Shown in pieces: positions 34,431-45,779 of a DNA stretch of 64,000 nt. The stretch comes from Microstegium vimineum. Lineage: Eukaryota > Streptophyta > Magnoliopsida > Poales > Poaceae. The notes under the pieces were generated by a model, which was given only the letters and a program-made list of their open reading frames with translations, ran no database searches and had not been told where the DNA came from. Every line of letters begins with the position of its first letter. Positions within the stretch are counted from its first letter, which is position 1. The stretch lies in NCBI GenBank assembly GCA_022036555.1, contig CM039140.1:30376473-30440472 (forward strand), written 5' to 3'. A program made the position numbers and the translations under genes.

Positions 34431-37400
34431 GTTCTAATATAAACCGTCCAAGCTCGATCCAATGGATCTGATCCATCCATACCCCTTCGCGTGGCACTTT
34501 TGCTAAAGAGCCCCTCGGTTCTTTTAAGTCTCAACCCGCAGTCCTAAAGCGGTTTCCAGCTATACGCTTCTCCCTCTGGAAAGCGTATTTCTTTTCTGAT
34601 CTGTTTTAATTCGAAATAAATGAAAATCCCTATTTACAGATTTGCCACCGATCTTTAAATGCTTATAATTTGCTCGTTTTAGATCCAAATCGATCCGTTC
34701 AAGTTGCGTTAGATTCGTAATTTTATGCTCTATCCAGTAGTAGAGTTTTCATATATGTTAATTACTTTTGAAAATAAAAGTTTGATTAATTCTTTTAATG
34801 CTTTAATCTTGCTCTTTAAAATCTTGTTTAATCTATAGTTTATTCGTTTTAGATCCGTTTAGCGTGATTCTCGCGTCTTTGTGATCGTAGTATAGCATAG
34901 ATATGTTTTAAAACCTTTTCATAAACCTCTTTATTAGGTATGGTGTATTGTTCTAACTATATCTTTGTTGCTTCGTGTATGATTGTTCAGATGATTGCGT
35001 GGTGACGTTGTTTGAGTTCAGCCGATGAGATCTTCGGTGAGCAAGAGTTCTTTGCAGCAGATCAGGACCACCAGGAGCTTTGTGATCAAGGCAAGTTTAA
35101 CATGGGATCATCCTTGTTACCTATTCACCTTAATTCACCTAGTCATGATTGCATGTGTCTCAATTGATTCCTATTTAGATCTTTACCATAGCTTGTTACC
35201 TTGTACCTTGTCACCTAGGGATACTATTGCATATGGGTAGATCTGCTATGCTTTATGAATTATGAGAAGAATCTTGACTAATGATATATGTAACAATGAC
35301 ATAAAATTGGCTTTTGTAGCAACATGGAATAGGACACCACTGTAGGGCAAAAACTGGGACTTAAATGCAACCACAGGTGCTATCATGGCTCTGGCTTTAG
35401 TTAAGTATAAGGTTTGGACTAGCATGCTTGTGGTTCGTGAAAGGCACCTTTGCCGAGCTGGTTATGGGGTATAGCTTGTGTGGGGACCGCTACGGGTGGT
35501 ACCATCGGGGTGTCCCATATACCCCTTTGCATTGGGTCCGTAGGGTCCGCTACATGCTAGAAGGGACTTTTGAAAGACTTCATAGTGTACCCTGCTCGCT
35601 CACCTTGGCAGTGTTTTGGGAGCAATTAACCCGGGCATATGGGCAACACGGCTTGTGGGTAAAGTGTGTAACCTCTGCAGAGTGTAAATCTATCTTTATT
35701 TCCGCTGTTATGTTTAAGAATATTATTCGTTATGTAATAAGCACTCAGTGATGGTACTATTTAAAGATTTGTCGGCTTATGTGTGTGATTGATCTCTGGG
35801 CACACATGAGTTATTCGCATTCAATTTTATTCTTAAAATTGGGTGTGACAAAGAGGCAATCAATGAAGCTAAGAGCTTGAAGCTTGCCGAGAAACTTCAT
35901 AGAAGAGAAGCGAGGCAGCTAAAGAAGGAGCTCAAGGCAAAGGAGGAGGAGCTGAAGAAAAGCAAAGAAAAAGCCTCTCTTGTGAAGGTTGATTCTAGCA
36001 GCTCCGATGGTGATGATGATGTATCATACCAAGCCTCCAAGAATGAGAAGAAGGATGATGGCAGCAAGAAATACTCCACGTATCCTTCAATTATTCATCT
36101 ATTTCTAATCATGAACATAAGCCTCTCTTTCATGTACCCATGGGCATGTTGCCTCATTTTGATGGGACTAACTTTGCCAAGTGGAAACACTTGATGAAGG
36201 CTTATCTTGTAGGTCTTAACCCCGGTGCTTGGGAGATTGTCCATAGAGGATGTGAGCCTCCGGTGGATCCTACAAGCCCCACCACCACCGAGCTTCGTTG
36301 CATACAACTCAATGCACAAGCAACTAGTGTGTTGCTAAGTGCATTGGATGGTGATGAGTACAACAAGGTGATGGGATTGGAAGTTGCCAAGGAAATATGG
36401 GACACCTTGCACCTTGCACATGAGGGTGTGAGAAAAGTAAGGCCATCCAAGATCGATCTACTCATGGCCAAGCTCAACCCGTTTGTGATCAATGAAGGTG
36501 AAGGGCCACAAGAAATGTTTGATAGATTGATGGTTATGGTTGGCAAGATAAGAGGACTTGGTGGTGAAGAGGTCAATGATCACAAGGTTATCAAGATCAT
36601 GCTTGAAGCCTATTCTCCAAGGAATGAAACTGTGATGACATTGATAAGAGACAAGAAGAAGTTTGAGTACTTCACACCAAGTGATGTGCATGGTAGAATA
36701 ATGTCCTTTGATCTACAAAGAGAAGAAGCACTTGAGAGGCAGAAGCTTGGTGAGATGCAAGCAAGAATGGAGAGGATGAATATTAAGGATGTGGCTCTCA
36801 AAGCCAACAAGAGCACAAGGAGATCAGCTGCTAGCTGTCCTAAAAACACCAAGCAAGCTTCCTCAAGCAAAGCTCAAGCAATCAAGGCCATCAAGCATGA
36901 ACTCAAAGCTCCAACATCAAGTGATGGTGAAAGTGAAGATGAGCAAGCCGAGAACATAGATGTCATGGATCTATTCATGAGAAGATTCAAGAAGGGCTTA
37001 AAGAAGAATGGTAACAAGCTCATGAAGAGAAGGTTCCCGAACAAGAAATCAAGAACTTGCTTCAATTGTGGTAGCACCGAGCATTTCATTGCTGATTGCC
37101 CAAATGAGAAGAAAGACAAGTTTGGCAAGGGAAAGAGAGAAGACAAGGGTAACTACAAGAAAGGCAAGAGATATGTGGGTGAAGCACATATTGGGCATGA
37201 GTGGGACTCATCAACCGAGAGCACAAGTGAGGATGAAGAGATGGCAACAATTGCAATTCACAAGGCATCCATTTCACCCAGGCTCTTCAACAACATGTCC
37301 GATGATGATGAATGCTCCCCTCACATTTTTCTCATGGCAAAGGGTGAGAAGGTACAACCAAAATCGAAAACCATAACTCCTTCCCCAATGACATCTCTAG

Positions 37401-37470
37401 TAGTGATTCTAGTGATTACTCTAATGATGATTTCTCTAGTGATGAAGAAATCAATGAAATAACTAAAAAC

Positions 37471-38484
37471 ATGGATAAAAAGACCAAAATCTTCATTGCT
37501 AACCTAATAGATGAATTAGAGGCAACCAAAGCTGAGTTGGCATCTAGAGAAAAGACTCTTATCAAACAAGTGGATCTCTACATTGCTAGCAAGGAAGCTC
37601 TAGCATTAGAAAGGAGTGAGGTGAGCTCTTTGACCAACGCTTTGTCCAAGGAACAAGAAGCTCATGCTCTCACTAAGAAGGAGTGTAGTGACCTCAAGAA
37701 AAAGCATTGTGGCTTAGTTGAAAAGCATCAAGAGCTTGAGGCACAATACAACCTTCTTTGGGAGGGCAACTCACATCTTCCTAAGGCAAATGATGCCTCT
37801 TCTCGATCCACTAGTCAAGGGTGTGGAAAATGCTATAATATTGATTTGAATGATTATTCTACTAACCTTGCCAACATGGAGGCCATGAAGAAAGAGATAG
37901 CAAGGCTCAACAATGTCATCTCAGCTTCTAGCAAAAATGACAAAGACAAAGTTGAGCCAAAGAAAATCGAATACAAGGATGGAAGGCATCCATCAATCAA
38001 GGATAGACTTGGACACACTCAAGGAGGTAAAACCAGTGGAAGAAAAATAGTGAAAGGCATTGAGTGTGTCAAGTTTGAGAAGAAGGGAAGCATTGGTGTA
38101 GATAAGCCTGCACAGACCGCGGCAGTGCTGGGCCCTAGGCCGACAGTGTCGCGCCCCACTAAAGGGAAGGCTACCATTGCTTCACCTGATCAAGCTCAAG
38201 CCCATGCCAAGAAGGTGCCCAAGCAAAAGCAGGTTTCTCAAAAACCCAAGGACTCAATCTGGGTGGCCAAAAACAAGTTTGCATATCAACCCAAGGCAAG
38301 GTCACCTCAAGGAAGTCTATCATCTTGCTATGTGTTGAAATGCAATGACCGTGGTAAAGTCATTGCAGAATTTGTGGGTGATGAGAAACATGATAAGAGA
38401 AGCATGAATATTTGGGTTCCTAAAATTGTGGTGACTAACATGCAAGGCTCCAAGATTGATTGGGGACCTAAATCTAGGAACTAA
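37471..38484 (+). pseudogene. Sirevirus A gag-pol linker (coiled coil)
   Basis: About 337 open residues. The first half is a heptad-rich coiled coil ('LASREKTLIKQVDLYIASKE'). The second half is basic and low in order, with a GC-rich GGCAGTGC-motif insert at 38,101-38,160. It ends in a TAA at 38,482-38,484 just before the protease segment, which resumes in another frame. Long linkers between the CCHC knuckle and protease are usual in Sireviruses. Confidence 0.7.
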
Positions 38485-38523
38485 TTTGTTTTGTAGGCAT
38501 ACTCCTCCGGTGGATCAAGTTGG

Positions 38524-38889
38524 GTGCTTGATAGTGGATGTACAAATCACATGACTGGAGAGAAGAGTATGTTCTCATCATATTCCCCAACTTCAAATGC
38601 AAGTGAGAATATCATCTTCGGTGACAACTCCAAAGGTGAGGTGATTGGACTTGGTAAAGTTGCTATTACTCTTGAACATTCCATCTCAAATGTATTATAT
38701 GTGAATTCGTTGAGTTACAACTTGTTGTCCGTATCACAATTGTATGAGATGGGCTACAATTGTCTCTTCACGGATAAGGGTGTGGAAGTATTTAAGAGGG
38801 AGGATTCCTCTATTGTCTTTACGGGTCGTTTGAAGAGCAAGCTTTACCTAGTTGATTTCAACAAAAGGCTAAGCTTGAGACTTGTTTAG
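38524..38889 (+). pseudogene. Sirevirus A aspartic protease region
   Basis: The active-site motif 'WVLDSGCTNHMTG' is partly upstream of the first methionine-like codon. The region runs through 'NVLYVNSLSYNLLSVSQLYE' and ends 'YLVDFNKRLSL'. It processes the gag-pol polyprotein in the family. A TAG separates it from the integrase segment. Confidence 0.85.
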
Positions 38890-39794
38890 TGGAAAAATCT
38901 AGCATGGGTTGGCTATGGCATCGCCGACTAGCTCATGTTGGGATGAGGAACTTGGTCAAACTCCTAAAAGATGAACACATTCTTGTACTAACAAATGTTC
39001 ATTTTGAGAAGGATAGAATTTGTAGTGCTTGCCAAGCCGGAAAGCAAGTAGGTGCACCTCACCCATTAAAGAGCATTGTCTCCACCAAGCAACCATTGGA
39101 GTTAATACACATGGATCTCTTTGGACCAGTGGCCTACATAAGCATTGGCGGTAACAAACATGGTTTGGTTATTGTTGATGATTTTACTCGTTTCACTTGG
39201 GTGTTTTTCATGTATGATAAGGCACAAGTGCAAGATAAGGTAAAAACCTTCATTAGAAGAGTACAAAGAGAATTAGGTTTCCAAATCAAGAAAGTTCATA
39301 GTGACAATGGGACCGAGTTCAAGAACACTCAAGTGGAGGAGTTTCTTGATGATGAGGGCATCAAGCATGAATTTTTAGTTCCATACAACCCTCAACAAAA
39401 TGGTGTAGTAAAGAGGAAGAACTGGACACTTATTGACATGGCAAGGACAATGCTAGATGAGTACAAGACTTCGGATATCTTTTGGGCCAAAGCCGTTAAC
39501 ACCGCTTGCCATGCCATCAACCGGCTCTACCTACACAAGATCTTGAAGAAGACTTCATATGAGCTTTTAACCGATAACAAACCAAAGGTGTCATACTTTA
39601 GAGTTTTTGGGTGCAAGTGTTTAATACTTAACAAAAAGCCCAAAACCTCTAAGTTTGCACCTAAAGTTGATGAATGTTTTCTTCTTGGTTATGGATCAAA
39701 TGAGCATGCCTATCGCGTATTCAACAAGACCTTAGGGAAAATTGAAATCGCGATAGATGTGACTTTTGATGAATCTAATGGCTCTCAACTCTAA
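38889..39794 (+). pseudogene. Sirevirus A gag-pre-integrase and integrase
   Basis: An HHCC-type zinc region ('HRRLAHVGMRN' ... 'CSACQAGKQ') precedes the DDE core. The first Asp is in 'LIHMDLFGP' and the second in 'VHSDNGTEF'. The position of the catalytic Glu, after 'QQNGVV', is a Lys ('VVKRKNW'), so the triad is broken by sequence. The frame ends prematurely where a 142-bp tandem duplication begins. Confidence 0.85.
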
Positions 39795-39930
39795 GTTTGC
39801 ACCTAAAGTTGATGAAGGTTTTCTTCTTGGTTATGGATCAAATGAGCATGCCTATCGCGTATTCAACAAGACCTTAGGGAAAATTGAAATCGCAATAGAT
39901 GTGAATTTTGATGAATCTAATGGCTCTCAA
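39647..39930 (+). repeat. 142-bp tandem duplication in integrase C-terminus
   Basis: The unit from 'ctctaagtttgcacctaaag' to 'gatgaatctaatggctctcaa' occurs at 39,647-39,788 and again from 39,789, with three to four substitutions. 142 is not a multiple of three, so the duplication shifts the frame; reading continues in the next frame from 39,766 to a TAG at 40,027. Confidence 0.9.
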
Positions 39931-40095
39931 GTAGAGCAAATTGATCAAGTGATTGTAGGTAATGAGGAACCACCATGTGAAGTAATCAAGAACTTGGCCA
40001 TTGGTGACATTAGACCACAAGAAGTCTAGGCCACAGAGGTGGAACCTCAAAGTCCTGAAGCTACTGCTCCAAGGATTGAATAAAATGGGGTAGCA

Positions 40096-41241
40096 GTGCT
40101 CCCTGGTCCAGCCTCTGTGCCTGACCACGGCACTGCCGGACCCCACAGAGAGGCAGCATCAAGTTGTTCACCTGCAACTTCAAGGAACCTACAACCTATA
40201 TTTGAAGAGTATGGGTATGATGACCAAGCAGACCAACGCGAAGCCAAAGAATACCCAAGATTGAGGCAAATAATTCAAAGAGATCATCCCATTGATAACA
40301 TACTTGGGAGTCTCCAAAAGGGGGTAACTACTCGTTCACATTTGGAAAATTTTTGTCAATTTTACTCTTTTGTCTCCTCTTTGGAACCTCTCAAGGTTGA
40401 GCAAGCTCTCGATGATCCGGATTGGGTGATGGCTATGCAAGAAGAGCTAAATAGCTTTGAAAGGAACAAAGTTTGGTCCTTGGTGGAAAGACCAAATACA
40501 AATGTGATTGGAACCAAGTGGGTCTTTCGCAACAAGCAAGATGAGCAAGACATGGTGACAAGGAACAAGGCAATATTGGTTGCTCAAGGTTTCACTCAAG
40601 TGAAGGGCTTGGACTTTGAAGAGACCTATGCACCAGTGGCTAGGCTTGAAGCAATTCGAATGCTTTTGTCCTATGCTGCCCATCATGACTTCAAGCTTCA
40701 ACAAATGGATGTCAAGAGTGCATTCCTCAACTGCCCTATCCAAGTGTTGGTCTACGTTGAGCAACCACCGGGCTTTGAAGATCCTAAGTTCCCACATCAT
40801 GTCTTCAAGCTTCATAAGGCGCTCTATGGGCTTAAACAAGCACCAAGAGCATGGTATGAATGCCTTAAGGAATTTCTACTCAAACAAGACTTTGAAATAG
40901 GCAAAGCGGATCCTACTCTCTTCACTCATAAAGTCAATAATGATATCTTTGTGTGCCAAATATATGTCGATGACATAATATTTGGTAGTACTAACCAATC
41001 CTTTTGTGATGAGTTTAGTAGGATCATGACTAAGAGATTTGAGATGTCCATGATGGGTGAGCTAAAGTTCTTCCTCGGTTTTCAAATCAAACAACTCAAG
41101 GAAGGGACTTTCTTATGCCAAACCAAGTACACCCATGATATGCTGAGAAAGTTTGACATGACAAATGCAAAGCCAATCAAGACTCCTATGCCACCAATGG
41201 ACATCTTGATCTTGATGAAGGAGGGAAATCCGTGGACATAA
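40096..41241 (+). pseudogene. Sirevirus A reverse transcriptase
   Basis: About 381 residues with 'WVMAMQEELNSFERNKVW', 'VIGTKWVFRNKQ', 'FEETYAPVARLEAIRML', 'MDVKSAFLN' and the catalytic 'YVDDIIFGS' (about 40,963-40,989). The stretch before about residue 40 is a degraded linker with another GGCACTGCC-motif patch (40,090-40,142). The end overlaps the RNase H frame by ten bases in a different phase, so a small indel separates them. Confidence 0.9.
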
Positions 41242-41911
41242 AGGTATATCGCTCCATGATTGGCTCTCTCCTTTACTTATGTGCATCTAGGCCAGACATA
41301 ATGCTTAGTGTGTGCATGTGTGCTAGATTTCAAGCTAACCCGAAAGAGTGCCACTTAGTGGTCGTTAAGAGAATCTTGAGATATCTAGTTTTCACTCCTA
41401 ACCTTGGCTTATGGTATCCTAAGGGCTCTAAGTTCGATCTACTTGGGTATTCGGATTCCGATTACGCCGGTTGCAAGGTAGACCAAAAAAGCAATTCGGG
41501 GACGTGTCAATTCCTTGGACGGTCCCTAGTGACTTAGAGTTCTAAGAAGCAAAATTGTGTAGCCCTTTCCACCGCCGAGGCCGAGTATGTTGCAGCCGGC
41601 ACATGTTGTGCTCAACTACTTTGGATGAGGCAAACCTTAAAAGATTTCAGATGTCAATTCACCAAGATTCCTCTCTTGTGTGATAACGTGCCATCAAACT
41701 CACAAATAACCCAGTTAGTCACTCTAGAACCAAACACATAGACATTAGTCATCACTTCTTGAGAGACCACGAATTAAAAGGAGATATCGCAACTCGCCAT
41801 GTGAGCACCGAAAAGCAACTAGCCGATATCTTCACTAAGCCTCTCGATGAGACAAGATTTTGTGCTTTGCGTAGTGAGCTGAATATACTTGATTCTCGTA
41901 ATGTGGTTTGA
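41232..41911 (+). pseudogene. Sirevirus A RNase H, broken
   Basis: Open to a TAG at 41,535-41,537 ('YRSMIGSLLYLCASRPDI', 'GYSDSDYAGCKVDQKSNSG'). In the same frame the family motif 'CVALSTAEAEYVAAG' follows the stop. Further stops and a frame change lie near 41,690-41,760, and the C-terminus ends at 'LNILDSRNVV' before a TGA near 41,911. Confidence 0.85.
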
Positions 41912-42472
41912 ACTATAGCACACATTTGTTTGTCCACCTAGTGACATAGGCAAAACTTTGAAAATCTCAATTAAGTGTTTCAAAACCGATTTCAAAGAAA
42001 CTTGAATGTGCTGGTCATCGTATGTACTGTTGATTTGCTTACTGACCAGCATATGGCAAGGAGTATGTGTCTAGAATGCATAAATATATAGTATGATAGT
42101 GGCATAGCTCCTCACTGCCCAGGCAGTCCGACCGTGCCGGGGGTGTGCGGCAGTGTCGGGCCTAGCCGCGGCAGTGCCGCGACTTAACTGCCCAGAGCAG
42201 TCGGGTCCAGACTAAATCTCTCGGGCCCCTCTTTTATTTCTAACCCTAGCATGAGGGGACTCTGTCCCAAACACTTCTCCCCCAACAGAACACATCTCCC
42301 TCTCCTCTCTCTTCTCTGAGGTGACCAAGGGAGCCCGGAGGTCCCCTTTCTTCTTCCCGGTGGTGCCGCTCTTCGGTGGTGCTGCCATTGGAGGAGGTGT
42401 GGAGGATCTTTCTCCCTGCGTCAAGCTCCATTCAAGCCAGCCCTTCTTCATCCTCACCCCTCTCATTCAAAG
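41912..42472 (+). other. Spacer between pol and env-like ORF
   Basis: AT-rich to 42,100, then a patch of GGCAGTGCC/GTGCCGGG motifs (42,107-42,195). A CT-rich, UTR-like leader (42,225-42,470) ends in 'cattcaaag|gtaata', a good 5' splice site context. No gene is present. Confidence 0.6.
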
Positions 42473-42819
42473 GTAATATCTTGAAACCCTAACCCGGTTC
42501 GATCTATGCAATGTATGGATTTTGAGATGGGATTTAGGTTGCTAGTAGTTGCATTATGTATGGTGATGTACCTCCAGTAGCTAGATTTGACCAAAACCTA
42601 GATTCAATGGAGGATTGAAAAAGCATGCATAGGTGTTGTCTACACTAGTGTGGCAGTGCCAGGCCAGAGGCCGGCAGTGCCGGGCACTATGCAATAGCAC
42701 TGCTGCACTAGCTCATTCAATCGACTATTGACTCTTGTTTTTTATTAAATCTTTTTGCTAGAGTTTCCAGTCACTATTCTAAGTGTAGCAACTTAACCTT
42801 CTCTCTTTTAAATACATAG
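42473..42819 (+). other. Candidate intron before the env-like ORF
   Basis: Donor 'AAAG|GTAATA' at 42,473 and acceptor 'acatAG' at 42,818-42,819, placed one base before 'ATGGATGCC'. 347 bp and AT-rich, with another motif patch at 42,650-42,700. Splicing here would join a CT-rich leader straight to the env-like ATG. Only sequence context supports this. Confidence 0.45.
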
Positions 42820-43895
42820 ATGGATGCCAGAGGACCGAGTGATGCAAGAGGAAAGGAGCCAAGGACAAAGGCCCGTGCCCACTGAGGAGGCAGAGGAGGA
42901 ATTGATGATGGCCTGAATCCAAGGCAAAGGATAAGGCAGGAGAGTGAGTTATAGATGGTAGGAAGAACCATCATGGAGGGTGCTTGCCCTATGACACCTC
43001 TAGATCTGGGACTCTTTGATGGTTCCTATCTTATTCCTCATACTGAGGAGGTGTTTGTTAGGGAGCCTCAGGACACCCGTGCCAGAGAGAGGGTGAGCTA
43101 CCAAAATCAGTACCAATCTGTCCAAGAGCAAAGGGAAATCTTTCCCTACAATGTGCCAAAAGATATGGGAGTGGATTATAGATTCTGGAATATTTTCCAC
43201 TCAGATTTCTATCTCTCTGTGCTCTTCAATGCTAAGAATCCCAAGATGAAATATGTTCCACTCAAGATTGGCATCTTGAGAACAAGAGGGATCCCGTCTT
43301 TGATAGAGTCATTGATCAGTGGAAGCAGCTTGGCATGTATGACTGGATGGGTTTCTGGAATGACTGGAATACTGAGATAATCTACTAGTTATTTGCCACC
43401 TACTATCTTGACAGGGAAGATCATGTGATGCATTGGATGACAGAAGGCATGCATTACAAGTTGGATTATGCGACCTTTGCCCGTCTCCTTGGCTTTGGAG
43501 AGGATGATAGGGAGTGCTCCAATATTCATGATGGGAGATGGTTGACAAATGAAGAAATCTCTTCTCTCTACATCAAGCCTGAGGAGGTAGATGGTCTTGT
43601 GAAGGGGTTGAGGAGTAAGTATTATATCCTTAACAACCTCTTTAGGACCACTCTCTATCCCAAGGTGGGATCAGCTTCCAACCTCTATGGATCTTCCAAG
43701 AATGTGCTAAGGAGGATGAGAGGTGGAGCACCACCCTTTTCAGTAGCTCGCTTTATTTGGGATGAGCTGTTTATTGCTGCAAATGATGCTAGGAAGGGGA
43801 TTCCCTATGCACCATACCTGATGTTTATCATTGAGAGAGTGACTGGCCGGATCTACAACAAGGACACTGAGAGTCCCTCACGTGTTTGGTTTTGA
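42820..43895 (+). pseudogene. Sirevirus env-like ORF, degraded
   Basis: ATG at 42,820 is followed by a TGA at 42,883-42,885. Open segments resume at 42,955-43,380 and 43,425-43,895, with a stop and frame change between them. Content such as 'YKLDYATFARLLGFGEDD' and 'FIWDELFIAANDARKGIPY' resembles the ORF that follows pol in Sireviruses. The family role is unproven, and no signal peptide or membrane segment is visible in what remains. The 3' end runs into LTR B at 43,883. Confidence 0.65.
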
Positions 43896-45765
43896 GTAAT
43901 TGATGAAACCTACCTAAGTACTATCCTTGATCTCTAAGTGTGAATCATGAGATAGGTTGGTACATGCCAGGTGATGGAGCAAATGGATCAAGGTGGTGAT
44001 TGCAAAGGCTCCAGCATGGTGAAGGTGAAGTGCAAAGGAAAATGGTGTGAAGGCAAAGGTGAAACTAGGAACCATTTTCGGTTTGGTGATCAAGTCACCA
44101 TAGAGGGTGTGATCACATTTAGGATAGATAGCCGTACTATCAAGAAGGGAGCTCTTTCTAATGATTACGGTTATCATGTGCCACTAGGTTCATTGCATTG
44201 CATTTAAAATCAATTGAACTAGTGAGGAGAATCAACTAATTCCAAGATAATTGTGAACTAAAAGCTAACACATGTGCACAAGTGCTTGGATCACTTAGTG
44301 TTAGCCCTTGGAAGCTTGGGAGAAGTTGGTGGTTGTGTTTGGCAGAGAAAACCAGTCCGGATGTAGGGTCCGGACACTAGGGCATGTGCTGTCCGGACCA
44401 TGGTGCATGCGTCCGGAAGCAAACCCTAGGGAATTGCGGCTGAGGAGAGGAGTCCGGATGCAGTCTCTGGTCCGGACGTAGAGCTCCGGACGCAGAGTCC
44501 AGAGTCTTGCGCTCTCTGTTGTTTCTGGAAGAAGTGATCCGGACGCTGGCGTTTGTCTGGATGGAGACTCCGGATTAGCGTCCGGAGGTGCTGGTTGCTC
44601 TCGGGTGCTCGGGAAAATATTTCCGGGCCCGATGAACAGTGGATCCGGATCCTGTGAACAGTATCGTCCGGAGACGCATGGCGCGCAGAAGTGAGTGTGG
44701 GAATCTGGCCGTTTTGAATGGAGGCTCGACCAGACGCATGTGGCATGGTCCGGACGACGCGTTGCGTGCGTCCGAAGGCCGCGTCCGGAGTGCTACTCAG
44801 AGCCGTTGGCGCTCGGTGGTGAAGGGGTCCGGATGCTGTTGATGGTCTGGACCCCCTATGAAAAGCACATCCGGAGGTCGCGCAGAAGCTGAGTTTTGAG
44901 GGCAAAATGGCTAGTTTTGAGGTATTCTCTTGCACATTTTATTCACTCACACACTTGTGCTCATTTGTGAGAAGCTCCACCACTCATCCTCTTGACATAA
45001 TTGACATATTCATGAGAGATTGAGTGAATCCAAGTGCATTGCTCTTTGATTGCATACTAGTGGCACTTGGTGATCGTCGTCATCGCTGAAGCTCTTGTTA
45101 TTCTTGGAGGTTGCCACCTCCTAGACGGCTTGGTGTGACGAGGATCGTTGAGTGGAGGAAGGTGATTGTCTCCGGCTCCGATCGGTGGATTGTGAGGGAT
45201 CTTGAACCTACCCCGCGGGAGTTCGCAAAAGGTATCGCTAATGGATTGTGCGTGACTTGTGGATCCCTATCTTGTGTTGGTTTTGCGGCACCCGGTGACG
45301 GGTTTGGCGTGTGATGCCAATTAGCGCGTGAACCTCCAAATAGGTGAATCATCACAACAAGGACTAGCTTGTTGGAAAATAAGTGAACCTCGGTAAAAAA
45401 TCTTGTGTCACATTGTCTCTACGGAGAATTCATCTTATGATTGATTGGTTATCTCTTTGCTACTCTTCTCGGCGGTATAACCTTTCTATCTCTAGCTTTG
45501 CATTACTATTCTTTACATTCTTGCAAAGTAGAGCCTCTAGCTTAGCTTGTGTAGCTTAGTCTAGCATCACTAGTTATCTAGCTCTTGTGTGCGACATAGG
45601 ACATATCTCGCTAGTAACTAGACTTGTGGTAGGTGGCTTGCCGACCCTAGTAGTGCTAGTGCAAACTTACTTTACACCGTGTTTTATTCTAACAAGTTTG
45701 CTTAGTGTTGTTGTAGAAAATTTTAATAGGCTATTCACCCCCTCTAGCCATATCTAGACCTTTCA
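43883..45765 (+). repeat. 5' LTR of Sirevirus B
   Basis: 1,883 bp, starting TGTTTGGTTTTGAG and ending GACCTTTCA, directly before the primer site. Between 44,352 and 44,880 it carries a dense cluster of GTCCGGA(C/T) motifs. Short frames on both strands across that cluster are artefacts of the repeats. Confidence 0.85.
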
Positions 45766-45779
45766 AGTGGTATCAGAGC
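45766..45779 (+). other. Primer-binding site (initiator Met tRNA)
   Basis: 'agtggtatcagagc' directly after LTR B, identical to the primer site of element A. Confidence 0.9.

Larger units (their letters stand above)
33434..35850 (+). mobile_element. 2.4-kb solo LTR inserted in Sirevirus A gag
   Basis: Begins TGTAACACCC and ends GGGTGTGACA (inverted termini), flanked by AAGAG at 33,429-33,433 and 35,851-35,855. It has no gag or pol, so it is a solo LTR left by LTR-LTR recombination. It has a GC-rich zone (33,720-34,450) with a TATA-like box and a C20 run. TGTAACACC termini are common in Ty3-gypsy chromovirus LTRs, which suggests but does not prove the family. Long frames in both directions here are GC composition artefacts. 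Confidence 0.9.
33242..37462 (+). pseudogene. gag of Sirevirus A, split by a solo LTR and frameshifted
   Basis: ATG at 33,242 opens 64 codons that end exactly at the solo-LTR target duplication (33,429-33,433). Reading resumes in frame at 35,856 after the second duplication copy. This arm is charged and coiled-coil-like ('REARQLKKELKAKEEEL'). Near 36,080 the frame slips; the next long frame (from 36,140) carries the capsid-like core ('MLPHFDGTNFAKWKHLMKAY') and the CCHC knuckle 'CFNCGSTEHFIADCP'. It closes at 37,462 with another frame change to the downstream segment. Gag packages element RNA in cytoplasmic particles. Confidence 0.85.
31939..43882 (+). mobile_element. Sirevirus-type Ty1-copia retrotransposon A (5' LTR to env-like ORF)
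   Basis: Layout in order: 5' LTR, iMet primer site, gag with CCHC knuckle, protease, integrase, reverse transcriptase, RNase H, then a spacer and an env-like ORF. Placement of integrase before RT marks the Ty1-copia order, and an env-like ORF after pol is a known Sirevirus trait. The body is interrupted by a solo LTR (33,434-35,850) and is followed directly by the 5' LTR of element B. Multiple stops and frameshifts make it inactive. A partial LTR of the same family at 62,846-63,640 may be the displaced 3' LTR. Confidence 0.85.

Noticed and set aside
33615..34534. Long frames (up to 301 codons) in both directions in the solo LTR
   Set aside because: They lie in GC-rich LTR sequence, are Arg/Ala/Gly-rich, overlap on opposite strands and cross the C20 run.
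42820..43895. Env-like ORF as evidence of an infectious retrovirus
   Set aside because: The sequence is broken, shows no signal peptide or membrane segment, and is a typical Sirevirus accessory ORF of unproven function.
44426..45314. Frames across the CCGG-motif zone of LTR B
   Set aside because: The repeat motif avoids stops by chance; the region is an LTR between clear TG...CA ends and the primer site.
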